Position numbers and translations under genes: made by a program. A DNA stretch of 64,000 nucleotides, taken from NCBI GenBank assembly GCA_029948255.1, contig JALIZF010001817.1, positions 496,001-560,000 on the forward strand, written 5' to 3'. This DNA is from Telmatactis stephensoni. Its lineage: Eukaryota; Cnidaria; Anthozoa; Actiniaria; Isophelliidae. Shown here one piece after another: positions 46,119 through 57,359 of the stretch (position 1 is the stretch's first letter; each line of letters opens with the position of its first letter). Below the pieces are notes generated by a model, which saw nothing but the letters and a program-made list of their open reading frames with translations, was not told the origin of the DNA and ran no database searches.

Positions 46119-48971
46119 ATGTTCGAATTTCTTACTGATAGACTTGTAACAATTGGACAAAGAATACGACAGTTGATATTTCGCCCTGTATTTGATGTCG
46201 AAGTGATTCAACCTACAATAGACAATCTGACAGCTGGCCAAAGACAACATATTTGTATCGTTGAAATCTCTCTTCCTGAGAACTACTCGAGACATTCTGA
46301 AGAAGAAATAGAGTTTCCTAGACCCACTTCATACCCATTGAAACGAGATGGTTCTGTAGACCAAAATCAACATATTTTTAGTGAGGTACTAAGACAAGAG
46401 CCAAGAAAACTGGTAATTGTTGTTTCTGCATATTTGGCTGTATCTGGGAAGTATGTTATAAATCCGCAGTTTCCAGAGACAAACCAAATTAGATTTGTAG
46501 GAAGAGACACAGCAGAGTTCGTGGTGCAGCCTTCAAGCCCAGAATCTCTGAATGTGTTCAAAATTAATCCTGTGTCTGGTGATTGTCGCCACTTTTACAA
46601 AGGTGGAAAAGCAGAGATGTTTGTGAAAGTTAGAGATAAACATGGTAATACAGTTGAGAACATTGATCTCGGTGTGGAGAGTTCCCACGTAACGTTGGAT
46701 TCATGTAGATTTGACAGTAAAAGTTATTGTCATGTTGTCGTTGTTAATTGTATCAAAGAAGGCAAAGCATCAGTAGCCTTGACAAGTACGTTTCCTCTCC
46801 ATGGCCAGCTGCAGTACGAGCGCAACATCATCCTCGCACCACTGCATCCTGCAAACTGTCGAGTCGTACGCACAAATAAGGGAAGTGTTTTGGCAGGACA
46901 GGTCGTCAAGTGGCAGTTACAGTTGTATGATATTTGCAACTATCCTTTTCTTTTGAAAGCTGATAGCCAGACTTCGCAAAAAACTGTTACAAAAATTGGC
47001 GACAAGGTCCGTGTTGGTGAAGAAATCTCGAGACAGAAGGAAGAAAACTCGATAAAATTCAAGATTTCTAACACTCCGAATATTTGTTTTTTGGAGTGGA
47101 AACCACTTATTGCAGGCAATAGATGCATTGCTGTATCAATAGATGGAATCGAGATTGGCAAACAACTTTTACATGTGGATGTTGAACCAGGACCATTGAG
47201 CATCGAGCATCGAGCATGTAAACCATGTTACCCAACAGATGATCAGGTAGTAACGATAAAAGGTTTAGACGCTTTTGGAAATACCGTTTCTCTTAATCCA
47301 CTGAACTGGAAATTGGAGAGCACTGGGAAGGGTTTGAAACAAAATGGGTTCACAAAACTTACGGCCGACGAAGAAAAATTAGAATGCCATTACAGCTTTG
47401 ATCTGCCTGGAAAACATATGCTTAAAGCCGTTGAGTCAACAGATGGTGGCCTAAGTTCCGAATCCTTCTCAGTGGAGGTTACTTCACCTGTTCATGCTGA
47501 CAGATGTGTTGTGGAATTGTACGACAAGCCGCCTATCTTCAAGAACAGTCTCACAATTAAGGTCTCCCTCTCTGCCCATACAGGTGTGACACGTGGATAC
47601 CTAGACCATGTAGCGAGATGCCTAGAGGTTCAAGTTGATGGCGAGGCAACAAACAATTGGGATCATTCTGATATACCTCATCCCAAGAATTCATGGAAGA
47701 TCGATATTAAAAATCTTCAATATGGACTGGGAAAAACGTTTGAACTATTTTACGGTGGGGAAAAACTTGGCAAGAAACTGCAAGTCGATCTTGAGGGAGT
47801 TCGCCCATTTGAAATCTCTGATTACGTCGTAAAGATGGAATCCTCAAAGAAAATATGCTGCAAGGGCGTACGAATAGGTACTTTATATGGTGCCGACAAA
47901 GCAAATATTCACAACATAAACCGTGTTTTAGGTAAAAGAAAAACTCGGCTAACTAAAGACAAAATAAAGAAAGATGAACAAAATCCTCAGCTAGTGTATT
48001 TTGATTTAAGTGATTTCGACGATGAATCAATCAAAGATGTTTATAAACTTCTTGGTTCGCTTGTGGAAGGATTCCATCACTATCGCAATCAGGCTTACAA
48101 GTTCGGCGATAAACGGAGGAAATGGAAAGAAAAGGAGAGGAATGCTAGAAGAGATGAAAAAGACGCAATGTCAATGCCGGGACGTCAGTTTCGAACGAAT
48201 TCCGAAACAGAATCTTCAAAGTGTAAAATTGTTAAGGAGAAGTACGGAGAACTTATGAATGAATGTAACGACAAAGCATCTAATGCCATCTTTGAGTTTT
48301 ACAATTACGATCGAGACGAGAGTGAGATTGATCTCCATGGTCAGCACGTGGCCAATGAAGAAAATTTACAAGATTTAGGAAAGGAGCTTATCCAAAATGT
48401 CAAAGATCAAATATTTTGCAATTGTATCCCGAGTATTGAGGAGCAACGGATCGAGGACATCATTCAGTCAATACGCAAGAAAAATGACGAAGCTATTCGA
48501 CACCTCCGTCATCGCATGGAGAACTTTAATCACGAAAACGCGCAGCGTGAAGAGCGTGATTGGTTGGAGATCATTGTAGGAGTTGGCCATCATTCGGATG
48601 ACAGGGTTCAAAAAATTCGCCCAAAAGTGGAACAATTTCTTAAGGAAGAGAAATATGATTACATCGAATGTAATCCAGGATCTTTGCTGATCACGTTCAG
48701 TGAGTATGGGGGAGAGGAACCGTGTCTGGCTAATTTTGTCTGTCCAAAATGCCAGCGTTCGTGGGAGAGCAGAACCAGTTGGAAAGGAATGTTCCAAAAA
48801 TGCTTTACATGTGACAAAAAGGGTATCGTCTCAGAATGTTACCCATTCAAGTTACGATCGCCCTCAACATCCAAATCACACTATCGAAGAAAACAATCAG
48901 ATGTTAAGCGCCACGACCACAGAAAGTTGTGCCAAATGTGTTTACAGCTTGGGAGAGACTGTTCTACGTGA
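46119..48971 (+). CDS. Ig/filamin-like, Smr and 3CxxC zinc-finger protein
   Basis: An intronless 950-residue frame; the domain order is visible directly. Residues about 145-460 form beta-rich repeats resembling filamin/Ig-like modules (FVKVRDKHGNTVENI; TIKGLDAFGNTVSLNP). About 660-730 is a charged helical stretch that ends in a DUF1771-like helix (KYGELMNECNDKASNAIFEF). About 735-860 is an Smr domain with the two hallmark motifs, IDLHGQH and VGVGHHS (family LDLHG and TGxGxHS), and a closing NPGSLLITF. About 872-949 is a 3CxxC zinc finger (FVCPKCQRSW, CFTCDKK, HDHRKLCQMCLQLGRDC), the fold of ZAR1-like and RTP proteins. Smr domains are known nucleic-acid endonucleases and 3CxxC fingers bind RNA in ZAR1-type proteins, so RNA cleavage or decay is a fair inference. 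The filamin-like part could serve as a recognition or multimerisation arm. The lack of introns contrasts with the GPCR and mL43 genes and may reflect retroposition. No name is assigned. Confidence 0.88.
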   Translation: MFEFLTDRLVTIGQRIRQLIFRPVFDVEVIQPTIDNLTAGQRQHICIVEISLPENYSRHSEEEIEFPRPTSYPLKRDGSVDQNQHIFSEVLRQEPRKLVIVVSAYLAVSGKYVINPQFPETNQIRFVGRDTAEFVVQPSSPESLNVFKINPVSGDCRHFYKGGKAEMFVKVRDKHGNTVENIDLGVESSHVTLDSCRFDSKSYCHVVVVNCIKEGKASVALTSTFPLHGQLQYERNIILAPLHPANCRVVRTNKGSVLAGQVVKWQLQLYDICNYPFLLKADSQTSQKTVTKIGDKVRVGEEISRQKEENSIKFKISNTPNICFLEWKPLIAGNRCIAVSIDGIEIGKQLLHVDVEPGPLSIEHRACKPCYPTDDQVVTIKGLDAFGNTVSLNPLNWKLESTGKGLKQNGFTKLTADEEKLECHYSFDLPGKHMLKAVESTDGGLSSESFSVEVTSPVHADRCVVELYDKPPIFKNSLTIKVSLSAHTGVTRGYLDHVARCLEVQVDGEATNNWDHSDIPHPKNSWKIDIKNLQYGLGKTFELFYGGEKLGKKLQVDLEGVRPFEISDYVVKMESSKKICCKGVRIGTLYGADKANIHNINRVLGKRKTRLTKDKIKKDEQNPQLVYFDLSDFDDESIKDVYKLLGSLVEGFHHYRNQAYKFGDKRRKWKEKERNARRDEKDAMSMPGRQFRTNSETESSKCKIVKEKYGELMNECNDKASNAIFEFYNYDRDESEIDLHGQHVANEENLQDLGKELIQNVKDQIFCNCIPSIEEQRIEDIIQSIRKKNDEAIRHLRHRMENFNHENAQREERDWLEIIVGVGHHSDDRVQKIRPKVEQFLKEEKYDYIECNPGSLLITFSEYGGEEPCLANFVCPKCQRSWESRTSWKGMFQKCFTCDKKGIVSECYPFKLRSPSTSKSHYRRKQSDVKRHDHRKLCQMCLQLGRDCST

Positions 48972-49044
48972 AGAACTACATGGCTGAAAAACGGCTAGTA
49001 TGGGGTGTGGTTTTACAGCCCCGAAAACTGTTGCTTGGCGACCC

Positions 49045-49505
49045 GTATTTTTTTCACCTTCGGTTAGGCTTTTGTCTTTTCTGATTCGTCAATTATGTTT
49101 GGGGGCGGAGCTTATGTGAGTTCGTTCCATCATTGGTTGATTTGAATCAAAAGCTCCTCCCCCAAGGATGATTGACGGATCAGAAAAGACAAAATCCTAA
49201 CTAAAATACAGTCGCGATGCAATCATTTTCGATCGATGTAAATGTCTTGGCTGAAAATTTGCAGAAAGTATACAGCAATGTTACAGAATATATTGAAAAT
49301 TGCGAAAATCGTTGTATGGCGATCTGTACTCAGATTTTTCCAACTTCGGTTAGGTAATGTCTTTTCTGATCCCTTTATCATTTCCATCATCCTTGGGGGA
49401 GGGGGATTGGTCAATTTGAAATTAATTCCGCCCCCAAGAATGATTGACAGATTAGGAAAGTTAAAATTCGAAACTAAGTAGAAAAAATACAGTCGCGATT
49501 TACGA
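49045..49505. repeat. Two tandem hairpin repeats after the Smr gene
   Basis: Copy 1 (49045-49215) and copy 2 (49335-49500) share CTTCGGTTAGG, TGTCTTTTCTGAT, the hairpin GGGGGCGGAG / CTCCTCCCCCAAGGATGATTG and the end AAAATACAGTCGCGAT. Each is also internally inverted. They begin about 75 bp after the stop codon and may lie in the 3' UTR. Confidence 0.8.
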
Positions 49506-50049
49506 TTTTCGCTGAAATTGTGATGTAAATATTGATTAATTTGCAGACGCTTAATTGACGCTTTTGCTTCTGTCTTAGAGAACATCCATAAAACATTGTT
49601 GCGAGAATGATGACAATTTACCTTCCTCTTCGTACCGTCAAATCAAAGAATTTCCGAGAACCCCCTTCAGTTTGTAGGCCCCTAAAATTTATAATAATAA
49701 TTTGACACATGGCGGGCCGACTAAGGCCCTGCCTGTAAGTTGTCCGTAGTAGCCTTTCTTTTTACTCCCGGGAAAAGAACACAAAAGAATTATCCGGCCG
49801 GCTAGGGAAAACTCACCTTCATAAAGCCCCTTAAGAAATAACGCCTTGTCTCGAAAACCACACCATCTCGAATACAAACCCAAGCGGCTCAAGTATATCT
49901 AACAAGTTTAACTTCAATTGGAAGTCCTTTAATAAGCTAACTTTCATATGAGCGAAGTTTCTGCAGTAACGTAAGTTGCAACAGTTGTGCACTTTCCCTT
50001 TTAACTGAGTGATTTTTATGGAAATTTTTACCTATGCTTATTAGTGTAC

Positions 50050-50400
50050 TTGGTAAATACGACTTATTAGATATTTTCTTGTGTATTAAGGGCTGGATTT
50101 TACGTGTCGCGTATGTATTTTGCCGAGCCTTTGGGCGAGGCAAAATGCGAGCGATGAGTAAAATGTCAGCCCGTAATACACAAGAAAATATCTAATAAAG
50201 GGTTATTATACAATTGCTTTTTCTCTGTGTTTTTAAACAGTATTATTATTATCAAAACAGCCCTTTTTGCAAACCAGCGCGCGCGCGGGAAACCGTCAAA
50301 CCGGTTTGAAGCCTTGACCGACTAGAGGGTATTACCGTCCAATATTGGGCCTCAAATGATACCTTATTTGGTAAATTTACGTCACAATTGTATAATAAAG
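50050..50400 (-). repeat. TTATTAGATATTTTCTTGTG repeat, copy 2
   Basis: Reverse-oriented relative of 35.12-35.46 kb, with a better preserved hairpin: TTATTAGATATTTTCTTGTG / CACAAGAAAATATCTAATAA around GCCGAGCCTTTGGGCGAGGC. The far end is CACAATTGTATAATAAAG. Confidence 0.85.
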
Positions 50401-50529
50401 ACTGTTAATCGTTTAGACATTTTAACGGCTGGTGAGTTGTGCTGGTGCACCTTCACCTACTCAGTACAGGACTGTGGTATAGCAATCTCTGTTGCAAAGT
50501 CAGGGAATAAAGGGACTGTTACACTTTAA

Positions 50530-50800
50530 TTATCTGAAACTTGTCTCGATCGCCATTGCGAGAACGAGTGTCATAAGGGGTGTTGCACGCTGAAATTTTG
50601 TCCTGAAACTTGTTCAAGTTTCTGTTGCAGGAGTAGAAAGCAGTTCTATACTTTTCGCGAAACTCTCGTGAAACCGTCACGTGAAACCGACCCGGGAAAG
50701 GGTTCAGCTAAATGACCATGTTAAAAGGTGCAATGCGTTGTGAAACGTGCAACGGCGATTGAGGCAAGTTTCAGATAGAAGTTTCGGCGTATAACAGCGC
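50530..50800. repeat. Imperfect palindromic element
   Basis: CTGAAACTTGTCTCGATCGCC at the left (in two blocks) pairs with GGCGATTGAGGCAAGTTTCAG at the right. The interior has GAAACTTG and GTGAAAC words. Non-coding. Confidence 0.7.
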
Positions 50801-51185
50801 CTCAACTCTGCACCCACTCCAACTTATTATAGATTATCATCTAATTAACCTGCCTACGGCTAGTGCTAGCGAAGGGAGTGGAAGGGGGAAAAGAAGGGAA
50901 AATAGCGCACTACAGTTTAGCTTTCTCGCAAGTCCCATCCCCTAATAACACCAGCTACGCAGACTAGTCTTTCCCTTTCTCTTTTTTCTTTTCAAAAGAA
51001 TAGGGATTTTGTACAGCGTGATGATGAAAGTTATACATCAAGAAGATAAATCATTCTTTATATTTCGAATATTCCGTCTACTGCTGTATAATTGTAGCCA
51101 GCGAGAGTAATGAAAGGTTTGGGCACTCACAGGTATAAAGCCATGTTAACCTGAACCAACAGAGACGATCACTACCTCTGTTTAA

Positions 51186-51452
51186 TTGCCCTATCACATA
51201 ATGACGTCACAGTTTGTTTACATTGGGGATAGATGCTCAGAAACAGTGGAAATTGGGACCTATTAATATTCCTTTTCGAAGTAGAACTTCAATGTATCGA
51301 GTTTTGATATATATCATGTATCAGTGATTGCTCATCTGCATTTTATTTGATATGCAATCACTCTGATCCCCTCTGGCGACCATAATCTTAGTGTCAAAAC
51401 AATAGAATGTTTTGGTGTGACGTCATTATGCGATAGGGCAATTAACTTGTAA
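51186..51452. repeat. TIR element TAATTGCCCTATC...GATAGGGCAATTA
   Basis: TTAATTGCCCTATCACATAA + TGACGTCAC is inverted at the right as GTGACGTCATTATGCGATAG + GGCAATTAA. About 265 bp. Each arm carries a full CRE-like TGACGTCA. Confidence 0.9.
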
Positions 51453-51938
51453 CCTGAGTGTATATTAGCGTTTCATTTTAATTACTCTCAGGGATTTATC
51501 TTCTCGTTTTACATGTCATGTTCATCAAGATGACTTTAATCTTAATTATTTTATGTATATATATAATTGTGCCATGTATCGAAAAGGGCACACCCATAGA
51601 TCATGTACCGTGGACACTACACTTCTGGTTTAGTTAGAGTGCATTCAATGGAGTGATTACACTTAATCATGAAAAAGTATTAAATCTAAGTAGCACAAAA
51701 TAGTAGAAAAGTCTAAAAGAGCAATGGAGTGGTTTTCATTAACCCGTGAAACACACTTTAGTGTGTTACACCCTAATTCCATTGTGTTCTTTTGTTGTCA
51801 TTAGACCTCGAGGACGATTGGACTATTGACTCGTAGTCTATGAGGCCGAGAAGTCTAATTGTTTTAGTATAAATCTACTAATCGGTCAAATAAAGGGATG
51901 TAAAATCTTGATAAAATCCTGAGAAAAATTCCTGCAAA

Positions 51939-51974
51939 ACCAAGAGACCATAATACTAGTATTATGGTCTCTTG
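51939..51974. repeat. Perfect 36-bp palindrome
   Basis: CCAAGAGACCATAATACT followed directly by AGTATTATGGTCTCTTGG: 18-bp arms, no loop, no mismatch. Confidence 0.97.
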
Positions 51975-52109
51975 GCAAAACGCAGTTCAGCGTTTTGATC
52001 CGCCATATATTGTTTTCGCGTACTAGTAAGCTATCACAAATTATATAGAGCTCTATTAGAGTAGCCAATCAGAATGCAGAATGTGTGATAGACCGTTAGT
52101 AGGTTTATA

Positions 52110-52324
52110 CTAAGCGGGTGTTTACATGGCACTAGGATCATCCTAGCAGGTGAATCATCCTACCTGCTCTACATTTACTGCATTCTGTTTACATGGAAAT
52201 TTGTGTCTTCGCTTCGGGTACTAGGATCATCCTACTAAACAGAATGCAGTAAATGTATCTATAGCAGGTAGGATGATCCTAGTGCTAGGATAATCCTAGT
52301 GTCATATAAACATCCCCCCTTAGT
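52110..52324. mobile_element. MITE with iterated AGGATCATCCT
   Basis: Ends CTAAGCGGGTGTTTACATG and CATATAAACATCCCCCCTTAG are inverted. The palindromic word AGGATCATCCTA or close variants (AGGATGATCCTA, AGGATAATCCTA) recur several times in both arms, and ACTGCATTCTGTTTA / TAAACAGAATGCAGT pair internally. Confidence 0.88.
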
Positions 52325-52479
52325 CTAACAGACAATTAGTAGACACTATTTCCATTGTTTTCTTTTGTTTTGATTAGACTATTAGACACTGACTATTAGA
52401 TTTTGTTTCACGGGATTAAGTGCCATCACTCTTTGAAAACGACCACTCTAAATTAAATGCACTCTGGTAATCTATATAT

Positions 52480-54430
52480 AATCTACTACGGGACAATAAC
52501 TGAATTAGAATTTGAATGGTAGAAATTATTTCAATGCATTGATTAAAGATTAATTAAAAGTATTAAACTTTAACAAAACCAAACATGCTTCACACCAAAA
52601 ACGCTGCAATTTTTAGACGTTATTACTTTATCTCATTGCTTTTACACGTAAATGCATATGACGATGCACAATCCACAAAATCAATTGCAAACATGAAACA
52701 AAGTTGGAAAGAATAAAAACATTTTGATGGAACGAAGAATGTGATGAAAGTAGTACCAACAGTGTGTTTCCTTGACTACTTTCTCCCCGCCCCCCCCCCC
52801 CCCCCCTCCTCGGGGGAGGAATTGTCAAGCGAGGAGCGCCTTCAGTGAGGCAGCTTGTAGTTGAACAAAAAACAAAAACCGTTGCTACGATGACAAATGA
52901 ATTTCCAACACAATATAAAAAGTGTAACTACATTACAGACGTTTCAAGCCTTCGCCCTTATTTATATTTTATAGCAATCACAAAGTATTCTGCCATCCTA
53001 TATATTAACAACAATGCTTAATTCAGTAGTTCATAACGTTTTCTTGTAGGGCTTTTACTGAGCTTTAATTAGTTTCTCTTGTCTTGTCAAGACGACGCCA
53101 TTTTGTTCGCTTGACCCACCCCACCTCTTCGGACTGAGATGAAAAGTCCAGTACCTCTCCCCAAAAATATCGAAAACTCGAATGGAATCCTCCCCTACTT
53201 GGGAAAAAAATGGTCTTTTTGATTTTCAATTTTCTAAATAATCGATTTTGAAAAACCTAATGATACTTTTAAAAAATACAGGGAAATTCCAATAATTCTC
53301 TTGGTCAAATCCATCAAAACGAGGTGTAAAACTAAACAGCTAAAAATATACAAAAATTAAATCAAAAATTGATTTCAACATCAATTTTCTATTTCTCTTT
53401 CTACACGAAAATCAAATGGACGAAAACCCCCCGGTCCCTTCTCGACTTTCGTAGAAAGACATTTGAACTCATGAGAGTGCCATCAGATCGAATTTCGAAC
53501 GAAGACGCTTGGATTTTACCTTGATTGAGCCTCATATTTTGAATATTTCTATAGTGGAATCTCTATCACCCTGATTAGCTTACAGTGTAGGTCATTGCTG
53601 TTATTATTCAGCGTTCCAAGGAGAAAACCGCATAGAATTACTTTAGCTTTTCCAAGATAGCGAATCTTGGGATGTGCTGACCTCGTGCGATATAACCTTG
53701 CAAACGAAATCGTGCCGTCCTAAAGGCCTGGGCACGATGCCAAAGAAGTCAAAGACTTCCTGCTTCTAAGTAGCGTCTTCCATTTTATCAACTGGGTTCA
53801 GTACTAGAACTGCAAAGAAATTCAACAAAGAAAATGGTATACCAACCGGACATCGTGAAAGTCAGTCAGGGAGAAAGGTAAGGACATCGATTAAATTACA
53901 ACAAGATATTGAACAAAGACGGACCTGAACCGAACTCACAGACATGAACTAATAATCTTGATCTGGACAGCGTTCAAATCCCGCCAAAAATCAATCTCTC
54001 TCTTGAACATTCAACTTTATGCTCCAACTTGCAACTTTCAAAACTGGTATCTTCGAACATTGAAGTTTAGATCAACAAGACGCATAGCTGCGTGAACTCG
54101 GGCTTTCTATGTAGTAAATCATGAGTTCTCTTTGTTAACATTGTCTCTCCATTCGGTTATTCTGCTGTGCTCTATCTTTGACCTAAAAGCGCATTTATAC
54201 AGTCTTAGCCTTCTTTTCTAGAAGGACCCATCGGATTAAAAATTGATTTTTGTTTACCCGTGAAATAGTTTTTTCACACTATAAACTTATTTGACTTCTG
54301 CAGTGTACTATCAATTTTAATCATGTTATTTTGATTCATTTGCTTTATTAACAACGACAACTTTTACAATAATTTGAAAAGACAAAGTTTATCTGTTTAT
54401 CAGTTTATCTGAAGGGTCAGTGCCTGAGCG
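52480..54430. other. Intergenic, no gene recognised
   Basis: AT-rich DNA with a poly-C run (about 52.78-52.81 kb) and a small hairpin GTGCCGTCCTAAAGGCC (53.71 kb) resembling GTGCCGGCCTAAAGGCC at 33.25 kb. 53.81-53.96 kb is a diverged copy of the possible exon at 37.45 kb. Confidence 0.6.
53770..53960 (+). repeat. Duplicated copy of the 37.45-kb exon/intron
   Basis: GAACTGCAAAGAAATTCAAC and AAAGAAAATGG, the GAGAAAGGTAAGG donor, and the following AATTACAACAAGATATT and GAACAAAGACG blocks all have counterparts in the same order at 37.43-37.62 kb. The ATG of the first copy is not conserved. Either a segmental duplication or two copies of an unrecognised repeat. Confidence 0.7.
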
Positions 54431-55037
54431 CCGGTGTAATATGCGCTAATGTCTCCCCATTTTAAAGTGTCCCCCTATGGTTTTACGCATGCGTAAACGT
54501 TATTGCGCATGCGTTTACACACACGCTATGATAAACTGTCCCCCATTGATCGCTCGATGGAAGTTTCTTGCATATGATCGAAATTCGTACAAAATTAGTG
54601 TAATTATACCATTTCGGAACGAGGTATCCTGTATTCTAGGATTGAATTGGAAACTTACTGTATTCTTATGGCTAGGGGTTAGTATTTGCCATACTTTTTA
54701 TATTTATTTGTAATTGAGTTAAGTTTACGTTTACATGCTTAATGTATTAATTTTTAAAATCTGAAAAACTTTCGCTCTTCGAGAGTGACAGCCTGTTCGC
54801 TCTAATTCCAATATTTAAAAATCAATCAATAAATAAACACTTAGAACTATATATTTTTTTAAATATTAGAAACTAAATCAAACTAAACGGCCAATGTCTT
54901 ACCCAATTAATTAAGCGTCAATAAAATCATGTAAGCTTAATGTTGTACATTGTCTCTGCACTAATTGTGTCATCCAATTCTTTATTCGTTTTAAATAGAC
55001 TCTTTTTTCTACTTTTCTTCTTTTTTCTTTAGTATAC

Positions 55038-56265
55038 CACAGTCCCATTTCACCATATACACAGGGGACACTTTGTCATGACTTTGAATGGTCAATGATA
55101 GACTGTCCCCCTTCACAATATACACAGGGGACACTTTGTCATGAGTATGAATGGTCTATGAGAGACTGTCCCCCTTCACAATATACACAGGGGACACTTT
55201 GTCATGACTTTGAATGGTGAATGATAGACTGTCCCCCTTCACAATATACATAGGGGACACTTTGTCATGACTATGAATGGTCTATGAGAGACTGTCCCCC
55301 TTCACAATATACACAGGGGACACTTTGTCATGACTTTGAATGGTCAATGATAGACTGTCCCCCTTCACAATATACATAGGGGACACTTTGTCATGACTAT
55401 GAATGGTCTATGAGAGACAGTCCCCCTTCACAATATACACAGGGGACACTGTCATGAGTATGAATGGTCTATGAGAGACTGTCCCCCTTCACAATATACG
55501 CAGAGGACACTTTGTCATGAGTATGAATGGTCTATGAGAGACAGTCCCCCTTCACAATATACACAGGGGACACTTTGTCATGAGTATGAATGGTCTATGA
55601 TAGTCTGTTCCCTTCGCAATATACACAGGGGACACTTTGTCATGACTATGAATGGTCTATGAGAGACAGTCCCCCTTCACAATATACACAGGGGACACTT
55701 TGTCATGAGTATGAATGGTCTATGATAGACAGTCCCCCTTCACAATATACACAGGGGACACTTTGTCATGACTATGAATGGTCTATGATAGACTGTCCCC
55801 CTTCAAAATATACATAGGGGACACTTTGTCATGACTATGAATGGTCTATGAGAGACTGTCCCCCTTTACAATATACACAGGGGACACTTTGTCATGAGTA
55901 TGAATGGTCTATGAGAGACTGTCCCCCTTCACAATATACACAGGGGACACTTTGTCATGAGTATGAATGGTCTATGAGAGACTGTCCCCCTTCACAATAT
56001 ACACAGGGGACACTTTGTCATGAGTATGAATGGTCTATGAGAGACTGTCCCCCTTCAGAATATACACAGGGGACACTTTGTCATGACTATGAATGGTCTA
56101 TGAGAGACTGTCCCCCTTCACAATATACACAGGGGACACTTTGTCATGAGTATGAATGGTCTATGATAGACAGTCCCCCTTCACAATATACACAGGGGAC
56201 ACTTTGTCATGAGTATGAATGGTCTATGAGAGACTGTCCCATCTCACAATATGCACAGGAGACAC
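55038..56265 (+). repeat. 63-bp tandem array, left (~19 copies)
   Basis: The unit has GTCCCCCTTCACAATATACA, CAGGGGACACTTTGTCATGA, and a variable GTATGAATGGTCTATGAGAG-ACT tail. Within each unit GTCCCC and GGGGAC face each other. Variants (ACTATG/ACTTTG/AGTATG; GAGAG/GATAG; ACT/ACAG) are interspersed, typical of array turnover. The 21-residue repeating frame (MRDCPPSQYTQGTLCHEYEW) follows from 63 = 3 x 21 and is not regarded as a gene. Confidence 0.97.
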
Positions 56266-57359
56266 TTGAATATTTATCATTTCTTCATTTTGAACATTTT
56301 TTCATATTAATGTAATATTGTTTGGGAAAGAAAATGGGCATGGGAAAATTAATTTATCATTTAATGTGGCTAAATGAAAATCAAATCCACTTTAAATTTG
56401 TGAAAATACTGTACAAATGGGATTAAGTATTGGTGAGTGATCAGTTTCATCCCCGCGGATGACTCCATTGTAGGTAATTGTAAAAAGATCGTCGTATGCC
56501 ATTACTTATTATCTTGTTATCAAATGGAAGATAATTGCCCAAGAAAAGTGTATGGACCGTCCAATTTTATGTTCATAATTATAATATAAATGTTCATTAA
56601 CGTGTTATCGCTAGTATATCTTGGTTAAAAAATCATCCAGCACTGATCCACCCTTTTTAAAAGAGTCCGATATCTTTTGTTTTTAATTTGTTTTGTTTCG
56701 TTTTTGTCTTTTTTGATTTCCGAACGAGTACTCCGGATCCTTTTACAGTGCATTTCTTCTGAGGTTTCAACTAGGGGTTTACAAATCCTGCCATCGATCC
56801 CCCTCGTTTTTGCTGGCAACTCTGCATCCCCGCCCATTATATTTCGAAATCTGATCATATTTTTTATGAACTAATTATTTTAAGTAAAAATAACATCAAA
56901 TACATGCCTTTGTGTTACACGTACGTGTTTAATTCTTTGCATTTACAGTGTTTAATATCGATATGGATTCACAAAGACTACCACATAGAGTTGTAATCCC
57001 GTATCCCGCAGCAAATCCTTGCGATCTCCCGAATCTCGACAACTACGTCAAAAACAAAGAATCTCGCTCCCGCTCGTAACTTAGGATCTCGCTTGTCGCT
57101 CCAATTTTAGCCCAAATTCCGAATCCCACCTTGAAAAAAAGGCGTATCTCGTATCCCGCCAAACCATTATGGACCTCCCCCCCCCCCCCTTTTCCCCATT
57201 GCTTCTGGCCGAGTTTTCCACTGTGCCATTTGTATCGAATAAGAGGAGTAATTGAATGCGCCACTTGCGCACTTCCGTCAAGGTATTTTCACGAGAACAT
57301 CAAAGGTCATGATCTTGTTCTTGCGATTCTGTGAAATTAAAAAAAAATTCTTTTTACAG

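Larger units (their letters stand above)
51630..52475. repeat. Composite nested repeat block
   Basis: The outer words AGAGTGCATTCAATGGAGTG and AAATTAAATGCACTCT are inverted and suggest one ~0.84-kb element. Inside lie the GACCTCGAGG repeat (51.81 kb), a perfect palindrome (51.94 kb) and the AGGATCATCCT MITE (52.11 kb). No coding sequence found. Confidence 0.5.
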
